A DNA stretch of 64,000 nucleotides. Origin: Immersiella caudata (Eukaryota > Ascomycota > Sordariomycetes > Sordariales > Lasiosphaeriaceae). A program made the translations under genes and the position numbers. Below are positions 43,047 to 54,880 of the stretch, one piece after another (the stretch's first letter is position 1; every line of letters begins with the position of its first letter). Under the pieces are notes generated by a model. The model was not told where the DNA came from and did no database searches. It worked only from the letters and a program-made list of their open reading frames with translations. The DNA lies in the NCBI GenBank assembly GCA_030512335.1, contig JAULSU010000001.1:8618001-8682000 (forward strand). Reading direction: 5' to 3'.

Positions 43047-46000
43047 TTCAAGTTTTGTTGAAAGGTAATATGCGAATCGCGGACGATATCGTGCGCCGGA
43101 CGGGTAGTGGGTCCGTTGCCCGGTTTAGGGTTGTCATCTCATGTATAGTTTTAAAGATTGTGGATGGAAAGAATCGTTTGCCGTCAGGTTTTACAGGGCC
43201 TCAGGTTTCATCACAGCTCGTCGCTCTTGGAGGGACATGTAAGTTTAAGCTTTCGGCCGACTAGGACGGAAGGGATGGCATGGGGTAGTTCTACTGAATG
43301 CCTGGGCTACGAATGACTCCCCTATGTCAGTCCCCGAGTACTTTCTGCATTTCTGAAGCAACTTTGATGAAGCTGATGAAGCCACTGAAACCCAACGAAG
43401 TGAAGGTCAAGGGACGCTAGACACGAACAGCGATGACCGAGTCAGTGTTTTTGAGCCTTGCAGCTCTACATGGGCCAAACAAGACGTAACGCCGGCATCT
43501 GTGGAGAGGTGGGGAGCGGCTGTCCGCAGAGCAGACGGGTTCTATGATGGCTTCTAGAACACCACGACAATGGACCACGAACCAATAGGGGTCTATGAGC
43601 TCTTATGGTGTGGTGGGATAAGTTGCATCTCACTCCTCAAATCGTGGGGGCGCCCCGAACGCGGAGGCTGTTTCTTGTGCCATATATCCCAATGGGGGTA
43701 TCCTGAAAATGGCTCATGAGCCATTGCCGGCCGGGTTCAAATTGGGACTGAGTTTCAAACATGAGCCTCAGGTTGTCAAATGGAGCGGTGCGCCCAATCG
43801 GCACTGTGTTGCTGGGGTCCTGACAAGAGTTTTATTGAGGGTGGAGAGAGAGCACGGTTGGAGATTTGAAGATGCCACAAACAACCCATGCTTGGACTGG
43901 GATGGAGTGGTCCAGAGCTTGGGCGAGACGCGGCGTCGGCTCTAGATCCGACAGGCACGCGACCCAGAGATAAGACCAAGAGACATACATTTGGCCGTCC
44001 ATTGGCGCTCCGCTGGTGTGGTTCGTGGACCTGGATATCCGCTCTTCCCCAGCAGCGGAGGTAGGTCTCTCAAATCAAGGAGAAAGGGTGGGAGAAACGC
44101 GCAAATTGCGATCAAGCTTCAAATGCAAAGCATTAAACCTTGCTCTTCGATGTCGCGTCCCAAACATCACGAGCAGGCCTGGAAGTGGGACAATGAGATG
44201 GCGAGTGGAAGAGGTGTGGTTGGAGAGCACGGACGGAAATTTAAAGCTGGGACGATTTGTCTTGGCGTGGAGGTCCCCACCAAGTTTCAATTGCGGCTGG
44301 AGCAGGGAAGGCGCGGGCACCGTTCTTCCTGCCAACCAGCAATTCGTCGACGACGCACATTCCGACCGATTTCTCACCACCAGAAGCACTTAGTCAATAT
44401 CCCGAATTCGGCAAAAGTTCCCACCGTTGGTCGCCAAACCCCCGATCGAGCCAAGATTTTCATCTGGCGAGCCGCACCCTTGCTGCTCACCTACACAAAC
44501 CGAACCCATCTGGGACGCGTCCAAACGCCGACGAAATCTCCAGGCCTTATCAGGCTCCGCGACCAATCGGTACACCTCCTCAAGACCGTCTCGACCTGTA
44601 TTTCCGATTGCCTTTTGTCACCACCGCGATGATACACCGCGGCCGAACGTCTCAATGGCTGGCGCCTCCCAGAGAGCCAGTCCCAAACTCGTCTCCGCCG
44701 TTGGCGTGAAGTGGAGCGCCGCCATCACGCTTTGTGACCCCGCCATGAACCCCACCGCCCCGCGCTGTTCCCGCGACGCTTCGTCACCAAAACTTGTCAA
44801 CGGCGCTCAACTCTCATGCGACGACAAGCTAGCCATCTTGACCTCCCTGGGTCGCTATGGCCGCACAGCGCCTTGCGATACCATTTCGACATGACTGCCT
44901 AATAGGGCTACCACACCAAGCGACCCAAAACATCTGGACTCTGGGCCTAATCTCGATTTTGGCGTTAAACTGCCACATCCCGCACGGAAGTGTCACCCCC
45001 AATTGGCCCAAGCTCCCATGCAACCTTGGAGTCGTGATAAGCTCAACGGCAATGTCACTGGCCGCCTCGCTCCGTCCACCATCGCGAAAGGACCCCCCTT
45101 ATCTCCAGCCTCTCCCCGACTCACGCCCCGGACGATTCGCCAATTTGATGGAGTAAGCCGAGGGAGGACGAAGGTGGTTGGTGGTTTAGCTTGGAGTGTG
45201 TTGGGGCAGTACCATCTCGAATTTGGCTCAGTGCAGTCGCGCATTCTGGGTCGAATCCGGGAATAGTGGTTCTCATTCCGTCGATGGCGATATGGTCGTT
45301 GAGCCTGGGCAAGACATTCTCGAGGTCTGGACCGTTCGAATCCTCGGCGATGCGAAAGCGTGTTGATCGGCGGCTTGGTATCGCGTGCGTTCAGTCAAGC
45401 TTTCAGCAAGCTTCACCAAGCTTGCTCGGCGATGTTCCAAGCTCAAGCCAAGTGCTGGGCAGCGCTGGATCGCCCAACAACTGGCTGGAGGTCGCTGCTA
45501 GCCCCGCCCCCAAGCATCGCTCGCTTCTCCCCGCCAGGGTTCACGTCCAGCTTGGCCGACGACTGGGGGCTGCGACAGGGGGTGATTTGCGACAAAACCT
45601 ATGACCGATTGAATCGCCTTATCTCTGACCTGCAGCGCAATCCGCGTGGCGCCGGTAGTCAGTTTCACGCCAAGAGCTCGATTGGGCAGGGGTGACTGCA
45701 AGACCAAGGTCGCAGCCACAACAGCTCCCGTTCGTGCAACACCACCTCGCCGCCGCCAAAGACCTGTCCCGGAATCTGCTGAGATCGGCAAAGATTCTCT
45801 GCTGTACGAGAAATGCAGCATGGACACTCCCGCGGCGTCCCACGACCTCTATCTTCCCCTGCGCCAGACTTTCTGGGATCTCCTCGCCTGGCACGCACAG
45901 CCAGCGGATGCTCGACCGACCCCCCCGCCTTGGGTGAAGGCCAGCCTGGAGGGGGCGTCCAGCCCTGCATCTAGATGCGGGATCTGCTGAGTGGGGGAGC

Positions 46001-46291
46001 AAAGATGGGGTTTGGTCGCTCGAGGTCCCAGTCCAGTGCGATGCAGCATGCAGCAAAGTGCAGATGAAAGCTCGGGGGCAAGGGACCAGGGTAGCTTCAT
46101 CCGTATCCAGCTTTTGGGAGCTGCTTCCCTCCGCGATGCGGAGGCAAGACCGTATACATATGCTCTGGCTTCCCCCGCGATAACGGGTCGCGACTGCTCT
46201 CCCTCCTAGACTCGGAGTTCGTCTCTACCGACCTGCTCTTGCCCCATTTCCACATCCCCTTGCTTCGACTGAGGGCACGACATCGAGCAAC
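43047..46291. other. 3.2-kb gene-poor stretch
   Basis: Frames up to 213 codons are present on both strands, but none shows a domain, TM pattern or splice-supported extension. The last 300 bases carry the promoter and leader of the urea permease gene. Confidence 0.4.
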
Positions 46292-48466
46292 ATGGCTGAG
46301 CCAACTCTGAACCAAAGCGTCGGCTATGGCATCGTCCTTGGCCTTGGCGCGTTGTTCGCGCTGGGTGAGTGATCCTCTCCTCTCCCCCGCCCGAAGCTTC
46401 CATCCCAAGCTGCAAAGTTTGCTAACTGACATGACCAGGTATGATCCTGGTGACGTTCATTCTCAAGCGATACAACCGAGAACTTCAGACATCCGAGATG
46501 TTCAACACGGCCGGCCGTACCGTCAAGTCAGGACTGGTCGGCTCGGCCGTCGTCTCGTCATGGACTTGGGCCGCCACCCTTCTGCAGAGCTCCGGTGTCT
46601 GCTACCGCTATGGTGTGTCCGGACCCTTCTGGTACGCCTCGGGAGCCACCGTTCAGATTCTCCTCTTCGCTACGCTCGCCATTGAGCTCAAGAGACGCGC
46701 ACCCAACGCCCATACCTTCCTCGAGGTCATCAAGGCGCGTTATGGCACCTTCACCCACATCGTCTTCATGGTCTTCGGCCTTGTGACGAACATTTTGGTG
46801 TCCCTTATGCTCATCGTCGGTGGTTCCGCCACTGTGCATGCCCTGACTGGCATGCACACCATTGCCGCCATCTATTTGCTTCCCGTCGGTGTCGTCGCGT
46901 ACACTGTGTTCGGCGGCCTCAAGGCTACCATTCTCACCGACTGGGTGCACACCTTCATCCTGCTGATCATCATCATCGTCTTTGCCTTGACGACCTATGC
47001 CAGCTCCGACATTCTTGGCTCTCCCTCGGCCGTCTACGACGCGCTCACCGAGGCTGCCAAGAGACACCCCGTCGAGGGCAACAAGGACGGCAGCTACCTC
47101 ACCATGCAGTCACGCGAGGGTGCCATCTTCTTCGTCATCAACATCGTGGGTAACTTCGGCACTGTGTTCCTCGACAACGGCTACTACAACAAGGCCATCG
47201 CCGCTTCGCCCGTCCACGCCCTCCCCGGCTACATCCTTGGCGGCCTCAGCTGGTTCGCCATCCCCTGGCTCACTGCTACCACCATGGGCCTCGCTGCCCT
47301 CGCTCTGGAGAGCAGTCCGAGCTTCCCGACCTATCCCGACCGCATGCCCGACGCCGACGTGAGCGCTGGCCTCGTGCTTCCGTATGCCGCCGTCGCACTC
47401 CTCGGCAAGGGCGGTGCTGCAGCTACCCTCCTGATAGTCTTCATGGCAGTGACTTCTGCGACGTCGGCCGAGCTCATCGCCACCAGCTCCATCTTCACCT
47501 ACGATCTGTACCGCACCTATTTCAATCCCGAGGCCAGCGGCAAGCGCCTTATCTACATGTCGCACGTGCTCGTCATCGGCTATGCTCTGTTCATCTCCAC
47601 CTTCTCCGTCGGTTTGTGGTATGCCGGTATTTCTCTCGGTTATCTCTACGTCATGATGGGCGTGATCATCTCGTCTGCTGTGCTGCCGGCCACTCTCACT
47701 CTGATCTGGAGGGGCCAGAACAAGTGGGCTGCCTCGCTCTCGCCCATCCTCGGCCTCATCTGCGCCCTCATCGCCTGGCTGGTTACCGCCAAGAAGGAGT
47801 GCGGCGACCTCGGCGTGGCCTGCACGGGCTCCAACAACCCCATGTTGGCGGGCAACGTTGTGGCGCTTCTGTCGCCATGCATCTTCGTCCCCGTCCTCAG
47901 TCTCGTCTTTGGCATCGACAAGTATGACTGGAAGAGCATGCTCGAAATTCGCAAGGGTGACGATCACGATCTGGCTCAGGATGCTGGCCTGGATCTTGAG
48001 GAGGTAGTCGGCGGCCACGAGGAGTCGCAGGCTGAGTTTGAGGAGGAACAGCGCAAGCTCGAGCGCGCGGGTAAGATCAGCAAGATCACCACTGTCGTCA
48101 TGGTAGGTCCTTTCACCCTCATCGTTCCCCTCACACAGCTACTGACATGTGCAGACCATCGCCCTCCTCGTCCTCTGGCCCATGCCCATGTACGGTTCGG
48201 GCTACATCTTCTCCAAGCCCTTCTTCACCGGCTGGGTCACAATCGGCATCATCTGGATCTTCTGCTCCTTCTTCGGCGTCGGCCTGTTCCCCATTTACGA
48301 GGGCCGCGACACCCTCAAGAAGACGTTCACCTTTGCCTGGAAGGATTTGACGGGAAAGACACACCCCAAGACGATCCACGCACAGGAGGCATTGGCTGTG
48401 GAGGGCAGTGGCCATGCTACGCCGCCTGAGAAGTCGGGTGTCAAGGAGGACGTCAGTGCTCATTAG
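46292..48466 (+). CDS. DUR3: DUR3-type urea transporter (SSS family)
   Basis: Three exons (46292-46364, 46439-48102, 48155-48466) with introns of 74 nt (GTGAGT donor, GCTAAC branch point) and 52 nt (GTAGGT donor, GTGCAG acceptor) give 682 aa. About 15 membrane helices are seen. Family motifs include NTAGRTVKSGLVGSAVVSSW near the N-terminus, YTVFGGLKATILTDW in the middle and DLYRTYFNPEASGKR after the eighth helix. A long acidic cytosolic loop (EEVVGGHEESQAEFEEEQRK) precedes the last helices. Members are Na+ or H+ coupled urea (and polyamine) importers of the plasma membrane, usually induced under nitrogen limitation. The 5' micro-exon is supported by exact phase agreement. Confidence 0.93.
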
Positions 48467-49284
48467 GCGCTCTGTTTTGCTAATGGGCGTGGTTGATGAT
48501 GCGATGGGGTGCGATGGATACCCTCGTTTGCCTTTGATGGGATGGAGGTTGCAATGATACCCCTGGTGAAGGGTCGCGGTTATTTTTGATGGGGAGAGTA
48601 CCCGTAATCAGGTAGTACAAAAGAGCGCTTGTCGCTCACACCATCGTCTTCATCCTGGATGTGTCTCAATTGGCCCGCGTGAGAGGGTGAGCACGGTACC
48701 ACGTGCATCCCGGCCAAGACACACTCGCCACATTTTGGGAGTGCCCCCGAAAGGGTCCGTGTGGTTGGTGTGCCTGGGACGGCGTGGTATTGGACGGGAA
48801 GATGGATAATCCCGCATCTTACGCAGCGCTACTAATCCGCGTCGACAAGGGGTTCGCTGCTTCTTATTAGCCGGTTGCTGAGACCCTGCGTCTGGGCCAC
48901 CCTTTGGAAGTAACGGAACCAACAGCGCCCAATCCCCAAGCCTACGCGCGGGAAACACAATGTTTCTGCCTGAGGGATCGGGAGGGTGGTGGTAGGATCA
49001 CCTCATCTTCGTTCTCACCCCACTCTTTTGACTGCGACGAGTTGGGATGTTTTTTTTCATCAACATTCGTTTGGGATTTATCGACATCGGCTGGTTTCTG
49101 TCAGTCGTGAAGACCTGCTGTTCTTATTGCCGACCATTCATCCCTGAGTTGGCCACGATCCTCTCTCTTGAGCCCTGGTTGGCGCGGGACGGGCGCGCGA
49201 AACCCCTCACCACCGCCAAGGACTGACCAACCACCATCAACAGCTTATCGCAACCCATCTCAACCTCTTTACTAGGAAGACAAA
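48467..49284. other. Intergenic region
   Basis: No gene was recognised. It holds the 3' end of the urea permease and the promoter and leader of the following membrane-protein gene. Confidence 0.4.
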
Positions 49285-50388
49285 ATGTCCTGCACGTACA
49301 CTGGAAACCCCGCACTTTACGGCGTCGGCATCCGCGTCGCCTTCTACCTCCTCTGGTTCGGAACTCCCCTCGCAGGATGGATCACACGCGCAGAGGTTCC
49401 CACGCTGCGCTTCATCCACACGCTGTTCATCGGCGCGACGTTATTGTCCATCGTGATATTGGCGTCGTGGAATGCCGTGTTTCCTCTCGATGTCTACATC
49501 ACGGTACTCTTAGCCTTTGGGTCGTTTTATGGGCTGGTGCCGTATTATCTTTGGAGGGCGGTTACAGTTTGTAATCCATTCACGGATATGGGCAGGTGGC
49601 CTCGGGTGAGGAGTACGGGGATGATGAGGCAGGTTGTTTTGCTGTTGGTGGTAGGTTTTTGGTGTTTTACCCCTTTAAAGTAGATGGGGAGCGCTGATGA
49701 TGCCGGGCAGGTTGGAGGAGCATGCTTCCAGATTTGGTTCTGGTCTACGGGGTTGCACTCTCTCCCCCGTGAGCGGGACTGTCAGACGTGGGGCTTCTTC
49801 TTCTCTCGAGCGAAGCTGGACGCACCAGTGTTCGTTGCGGCGAACATGGTCTTCATCATTCTTATACTCCTTGGAGCGACCATGGCGCTGATGACCGAGC
49901 TGGGGATGATGGGGTTACCTTGGTGGATGGCCAAGCGGGAGAAGAGCTTCCGGAAGATGGTCAAGCGGGCGGAGCAACGAGGAGAAGAGTGTGTCCCCCC
50001 TCATACCTTAGCTGGGTTCTCGCAGATGAAGATGGACTTACAGTTGGACAGATACTCATGGAAACGCGAACTCCAATTCGCCCAAGGCGTCTCCGACCTT
50101 GCAGTCTTCTCGGTACTCGTTATCGCCGTCGAGCTCACGATACAATGGAACAACCTGACGGCTGTCAACGACCTAGCGGACCCGGCACAGATGATACCCA
50201 TGGTTTTGGCGGCGGGGCTGGTTGCGCATATTGGCTATGTGTGGGTGAATCCGTACCATAACGTCGAGATCTTGGAGGACCTGGCGGAGGACTTGCCTGA
50301 AGCGTCGACGTCGAGCTCGGGGTCGAGGTCTAGGAGGAGTAGGAGTCGTGGGAGTGGGCCGGATATCGCTGTGGTTGTTGGACCTTGA
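49285..50388 (+). CDS. Multi-pass membrane protein of unknown function
   Basis: Exon 1 is 49285-49650 and exon 2 is 49711-50388, with a 60-nt intron (GTAGGT donor, GGGCAG acceptor), giving 347 aa. A further in-frame 63-nt intron at 49989-50051 (GTGTGT to GGACAG) is possible. It would join QRGEE to YSWKREL and shorten the protein to 326 aa. About seven hydrophobic segments are visible, for example GIRVAFYLLWFGTPLAGWI, LRFIHTLFIGATLLSIVIL and FVAANMVFIILILLGATMAL. The conserved-looking FAQGVSDLAVFSVLVIAVEL precedes a Ser/Arg-rich tail. I recognise the overall type from fungal genomes but know no function. No catalytic motif is seen. Confidence 0.75.
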
Positions 50389-51055
50389 GAGGTTAGGATT
50401 TGTGTAAGAGTAAGATGTGGATGTAGGATTTTGTGAAGATATACTGGGAGGATAACACAGCGGTTGCGCATTGGTTTGTGAGATGGGGTTGGGATGGTCC
50501 GACGGGATTCATGCGGATAGATAGGCGCATTCATGGGTTCGGTATCAGGGGGAATGCTCTGTGGATTTGTGATAGGCTTGGACTGACAGAACATCATGGA
50601 CTGACACCTACCACTCCATATTTGGAAAGAAGGGCTTGCCGCTTCTCCTTCCTGTGCCTTACTCAGGGTCGGTTCTATTATTCTTTCTAGGGACAGCAAG
50701 AGCATCCAGTCATGATGATCAGCAACAAGGGTTGTGATCACGGCACAGATTGCGTCAGGATGAGACTAGACTACTAACCAGAATTTGGCTTGGCATTTTT
50801 GTTGTGCAGCAGGTACATCCTGGCTGACCTGGTGTGGCGGTAATTGATGAGTTTCCCAAGTTGTATTTCCATCCACGTTTGATCCAAATGTGTTATGTCC
50901 CAGTTATGTGGCCTCCACTTTAAACTTGACATTTTACCTTTGAACCAACTACCTCACAACCAGACCTGTGACCAGCGCAGAAGTTGCTTAACCTCATTTT
51001 CTCAGGTCCAAGTCCCACAAAGATCTTTGGGTTTTGCTGTCTGATTAGTCGGCAG
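50389..51055. other. Intergenic region between convergent genes
   Basis: No gene was recognised. Confidence 0.4.
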
Positions 51056-53819
51056 TCAAAGCGCATCATTCCCAGGCCCTTGCATCACAAGTTCCACGTC
51101 TAACCCGGAGTTCTTGAAGGAAAGATCTGTGGGATTCGTGGTCTCATCTCCTGTTAGATAGGGCCAGTTATCGCCTTGAATCTCAATCATCGCGTCCAGC
51201 CTAGGGATTTGTAACATGACCTTCGGCTCCTTGAGCTCGCGGAGTCTTTTGCTCCATGACTCTGCTTGGCCCTCAGTTGAGAAGAGTATGTGAAAGGCTT
51301 CTGTGGCTGACTTCCGATCTGGCTGCCAAGAGATCGCAATGGCTAAAGCCACATGTCAGTGAATCGGTTCTTAAAACAGAGGCGAGAGGAAGATCTTACT
51401 CAAGTGATCAGCATGTTCCAGTATACCTGTTATACCGTGTATGTAGATCCAGGCCTTCAACTCCAATAGACGGTCGTGGTCAGGTGTCTCTAGTTTCCTG
51501 TACCGAAGCGTTTTGGCCTTGGATGACTTCGGGGGCCAAATCTCTTTACAGCAAATGAAAACATTCTCGAAGAGGTATATTCTGAGGGTCCGAATATAGG
51601 GCTGAAGGGTTGCAAGTGTTAGATAGAGATATTCGTGCTTATGAATGACAGCAACCTACCTTAGCCCTATTTGACGTTTGAGGAATAGTGATGGTGACAG
51701 CTGTGTCGTAAAGAAGCAACTTGCCAAACTGCTTAACTTCCTGGCCTTTCCAGTCCTCTACACGGGCACACAAATCTGTGACAACATCAAACATCTCTTC
51801 CTCGCGGGCCAAAAGAGATATTATATGGCGGCAGCATGCCAAGTTGGCTTCGGCTTCCGCAAGGCATTCCTGTGGGCGTACGTCGTCAGAAGGCAACAGG
51901 GAGTAGTGCGATCTGAGTGTCTGTCTACAGGTCAATTCACATCCAGTAGTCATAGCAAGCGGAAATCATACCGAGAAGAACTCCGATTTCATCTCAACCG
52001 AGCGGGAGGGAAACGAAATCTGATCCAACGCCTTTCCAATCGCTTGGATGCGAGGGAGATCAGCGCCCGCAACGCGAGACCTAAGTAGTTTACTATTGCG
52101 TGGCTGGCTTCCAATAACGTGGCCATAGTCCTTAAGTCGGGTCTCCCAAATCTGGAAGGCTGTGGCCCATTGCCTCTCCGCCACCGGTCGGAGGAGGTTA
52201 GCCTCGACCTCAAGTAAAAATCTCAACTCTGTCCCCAAGATTCGCAAAATCGGTTTGAACATTGCTTGCCATTCGACTGCGGTCAGGAGACCAAACGTAC
52301 CAACAAGCTCATCGCTGGTGAGCCCGATCAGGTGCTGAAGGGCCTTCCAGGACCGCCTGGTGAAGTCATCCAAGAGCAGGAAGTCGTCCGAATCCCCATT
52401 AAGTCCGCTGTGATATTGAATTTCGTCAATTTGTGGGAGGACCACGTGGTTCTCCAGGGCCAGGATCGTTTCAATCATGCTAACGACTTTCAGAAAGCTG
52501 ACAACATCGCTACTCAAGATCTCGGCGATTGTGGGAATCTCGCTGGATTGGGTCCTGAAGACAGATGACTCCGAAATGGCTTTGAGTGCCAAGTACGCTG
52601 CGTTCTTTGCGGCCCTGTTTTGTTCTTGGTAATAATGCAACTCTTCATTCCTGTCGCTGACGCTGAACTGCTCGAAGCAACGGCAAAGGGAAACGAGTGG
52701 TTTCCCCTGGTTGAATAGATATTGAATGGCCTTGAAGGGATGGTTGGACGGCGCAGGGTGTTCGAAGACGCTGCCGAACCCGGGCAAATCGGACAATTGT
52801 CGTTGAACCTTGAGGCATCTGCGCAGGAGAGAGTCGTTGTCGTCAAAAGGTGACGTGGAAGTATCAGCGAAAGGCAGCATGCTCAATCGTTGGCCGCCGA
52901 ACTGGTAGTGGCGGGAATTGGTGATCTCGTCAGCGTATATAGGTAAGGCGATGACGGCCATGACGGAGATATTGCTTAAACTGAGGCCAGAGAAAATGGA
53001 CCAGGCGTGTGACCGCGCAATGGAGCTGCGGAATGAGAAGTCCATAGTATCGCGTTGGACTCGGCGGTACGGACCGGATTCGTTGATCTCATCTTCAAAC
53101 TCGAAGCCAGAGACAAAAGGGGCCTGGGGGCTGGCTGGTGATTTTGATGTTTCGGACGAACTGAGGGCGTCATTGGGCAGCAGATGGCGTTCGTTACCAA
53201 CTTTGCTGATGATGGATCCAGCAATACTGTGTCTTTTAGTCGCAACAATTCGGGCGTCAAAGCTATCTTCAAGATTCATGAGTCGGCGAGAAAGTTCGCG
53301 GTTGTTGTCTAGGAGTTGATGGACGTTGGCCGCGAGCTCGGCTTGGCGCTGTTCAGCCAACAGAGATGTGTCACTCTGGAGAATGCCGAGGATTAGTGAG
53401 ATGGAAGACTTGAAGCTTTGAAGTCGGCTGAGGAGGGCAGTGAGCTCGGTTTCTTTCCTCGCCCACTGGAAGCGGGATCGCAAACTTGCCAAGCGGCCGA
53501 GGGAAGATGAGTCGGGATGGGTCATTGTGCCGATGGAGGCCTCAAGATCCGAGAAAACAAAGACTCCGCTGGTGAGTACGGCGATAACTTGGTCGACATC
53601 GACAAGGGCGGCACGCTGTATAGGTACGGATGCCATGTTTTGGGCCAGCGACTGTAGTGCCGACAAAATGATCGAGACCGACTGGGTCTCGGCGTTGACG
53701 TGGTGCGCGACCTGCGGCGTGTCGCGAGCTGCACTGACATAGGGCGTCAGCACTTTCCCAATTGACACCGCTGCCGAGAGCAGTCCGGCAATTGACGCCG
53801 CGGTGCTTAGCGGGTCCAT
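51056..53819 (-). CDS. Helo-like N-domain plus Cdc24-type CH-DH-PH protein
   Basis: Four exons (53819-51972, 51920-51660, 51601-51400, 51342-51056) with introns of 51, 58 and 57 nt give 865 aa with all phases consistent. Residues 1-190 resemble the helo-like or SesA-type N-terminal domain of fungal NLR-like proteins (MDPLSTAASIAGLLSAAVSI). Residues about 255-300 hold the linker motif HAWSIFSGLSLSNISVMAVI. Residues about 345-465 match a Cdc24 calponin-like region (FKAIQYLFNQGKPLVSLCRC). A DH-like region follows (about 490-690, DDFTRRSWKALQHLIGL), then a PH-like domain (LCARVEDWKGQEVKQFGKLL, RIYLFENVFICCKEI, AFHILFSTEGQAESW). No PB1 domain is present. Rho-GEF activity coupled to a death-type domain is inference. 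The DH part is divergent. Confidence 0.83.
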
Positions 53820-54226
53820 GTCGCGTGGGCATCAATTCTCAGGCTGCTAAGGTTAGGATGAAGGAAGAGGATGCTCAGTTGAGGGATCCCCGCTTCAGCG
53901 CATATTGTTAGCCTGATTTCGATTGGTCGACCTTCTAGCATCATATGATGTTCAGCTGCCACGCCAAGGGAAAGAGCACCTTGCAAGAAGATCCACATCA
54001 AACAATGATGTCTACCCCAGGGTGCAAGGTTGTAGCTTCCTAGAGAGGCACTAGCCTTTATTTTAGCTCTTCTTCCCCGCACGGTGAACCCCTCAAATTT
54101 TCTCTCTAGATTCCCCCTCTTGCCCGATTCCGCCACCACTAGCCCAAGCAGTCTGTACGCTGGACAAAGCGACTACCTATACTGTCGGAGTTCGGTTTAA
54201 GTGTGCCAGCTTTGAACGAACTTCAG
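53820..54226. promoter_or_regulatory. Divergent promoter region
   Basis: This 407-bp stretch lies between the start of the helo-like/Cdc24-type gene (minus) and the GNAT gene (plus), so both are transcribed away from it. No specific operator was identified. Confidence 0.4.
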
Positions 54227-54756
54227 CATGTCTGGGCCACCGCGCACAACGATTCGCTTCGCCAGCACCAAATACATCCCAACCATCCTCACCTTCGTCA
54301 AAGCCGCCCGCAGCCGAACAAGCCCCCGGTGCAGTGATCGAGGCGACCGAATCCTCACTCGCCAAAACGTTGTATCTTTCCGACGACACCGAGCATGACC
54401 CGAAGACGCCACGCTTCGCCTACCCCCTCCTACTCTGTTCACCAGACACCCAAGCTCCCGTCGGTCTCGCAATCTACCTGTACACTTACTCTACCTGGAT
54501 GGCATCTCCAGGCGTCTGTTTGGAGGAGCTCTATGTCGTACCGGAATTTCGACGGATAGGATACGCCAAGCTGTTGATTCAAGCTATGGCAAAGGAAGCA
54601 CACAAGGCGGGGTGCTCGAAGATGGAGTGGGTTTGCCTAGAGGGGAATGAGAAGGCCTTGAGGTTCTATGAGAACCTAGGGGCGAAGAGGATGAGTGACT
54701 GGGTTGTCTTGAAGATGGGGAGGGAGGGGATCGAGGTGTTGACGAAGGAAGAATGA
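54227..54756 (+). pseudogene. GNAT acetyltransferase gene with one frame break
   Basis: The start ATG at 54227 begins TTIRFASTKYIPTILTF, the usual first strand and helix of GNAT proteins. The remainder is in the next frame: GAVIEATESSLAKTL, SPGVCLEELYVVPEFRRIGY and AMAKEAHKAGCSKMEWVCLE, including the acetyl-CoA-binding pattern (RRIGYAKLL), then NEKALRFYENLGAKRMSDWV to the stop at 54756. The change occurs near 54275-54315. Either one base is lost or gained there, or a 38-nt intron (GTCAAA...GTGCAG) is removed, which would be very short for these fungi. The intact protein would be about 165-175 aa and would acetylate a small amine or polyamine. Confidence 0.7.
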
Positions 54757-54880
54757 GTCCGCGAAGCACGGGTATGGGATTGCGGTGGCACGCGTTGGGA
54801 ATCAATAATCGAGAAGCTGCAATGGCTTCCATCTGATGGACTCCTCAATGTCCTTCTAGACTGCATAAACATACTGCCAT

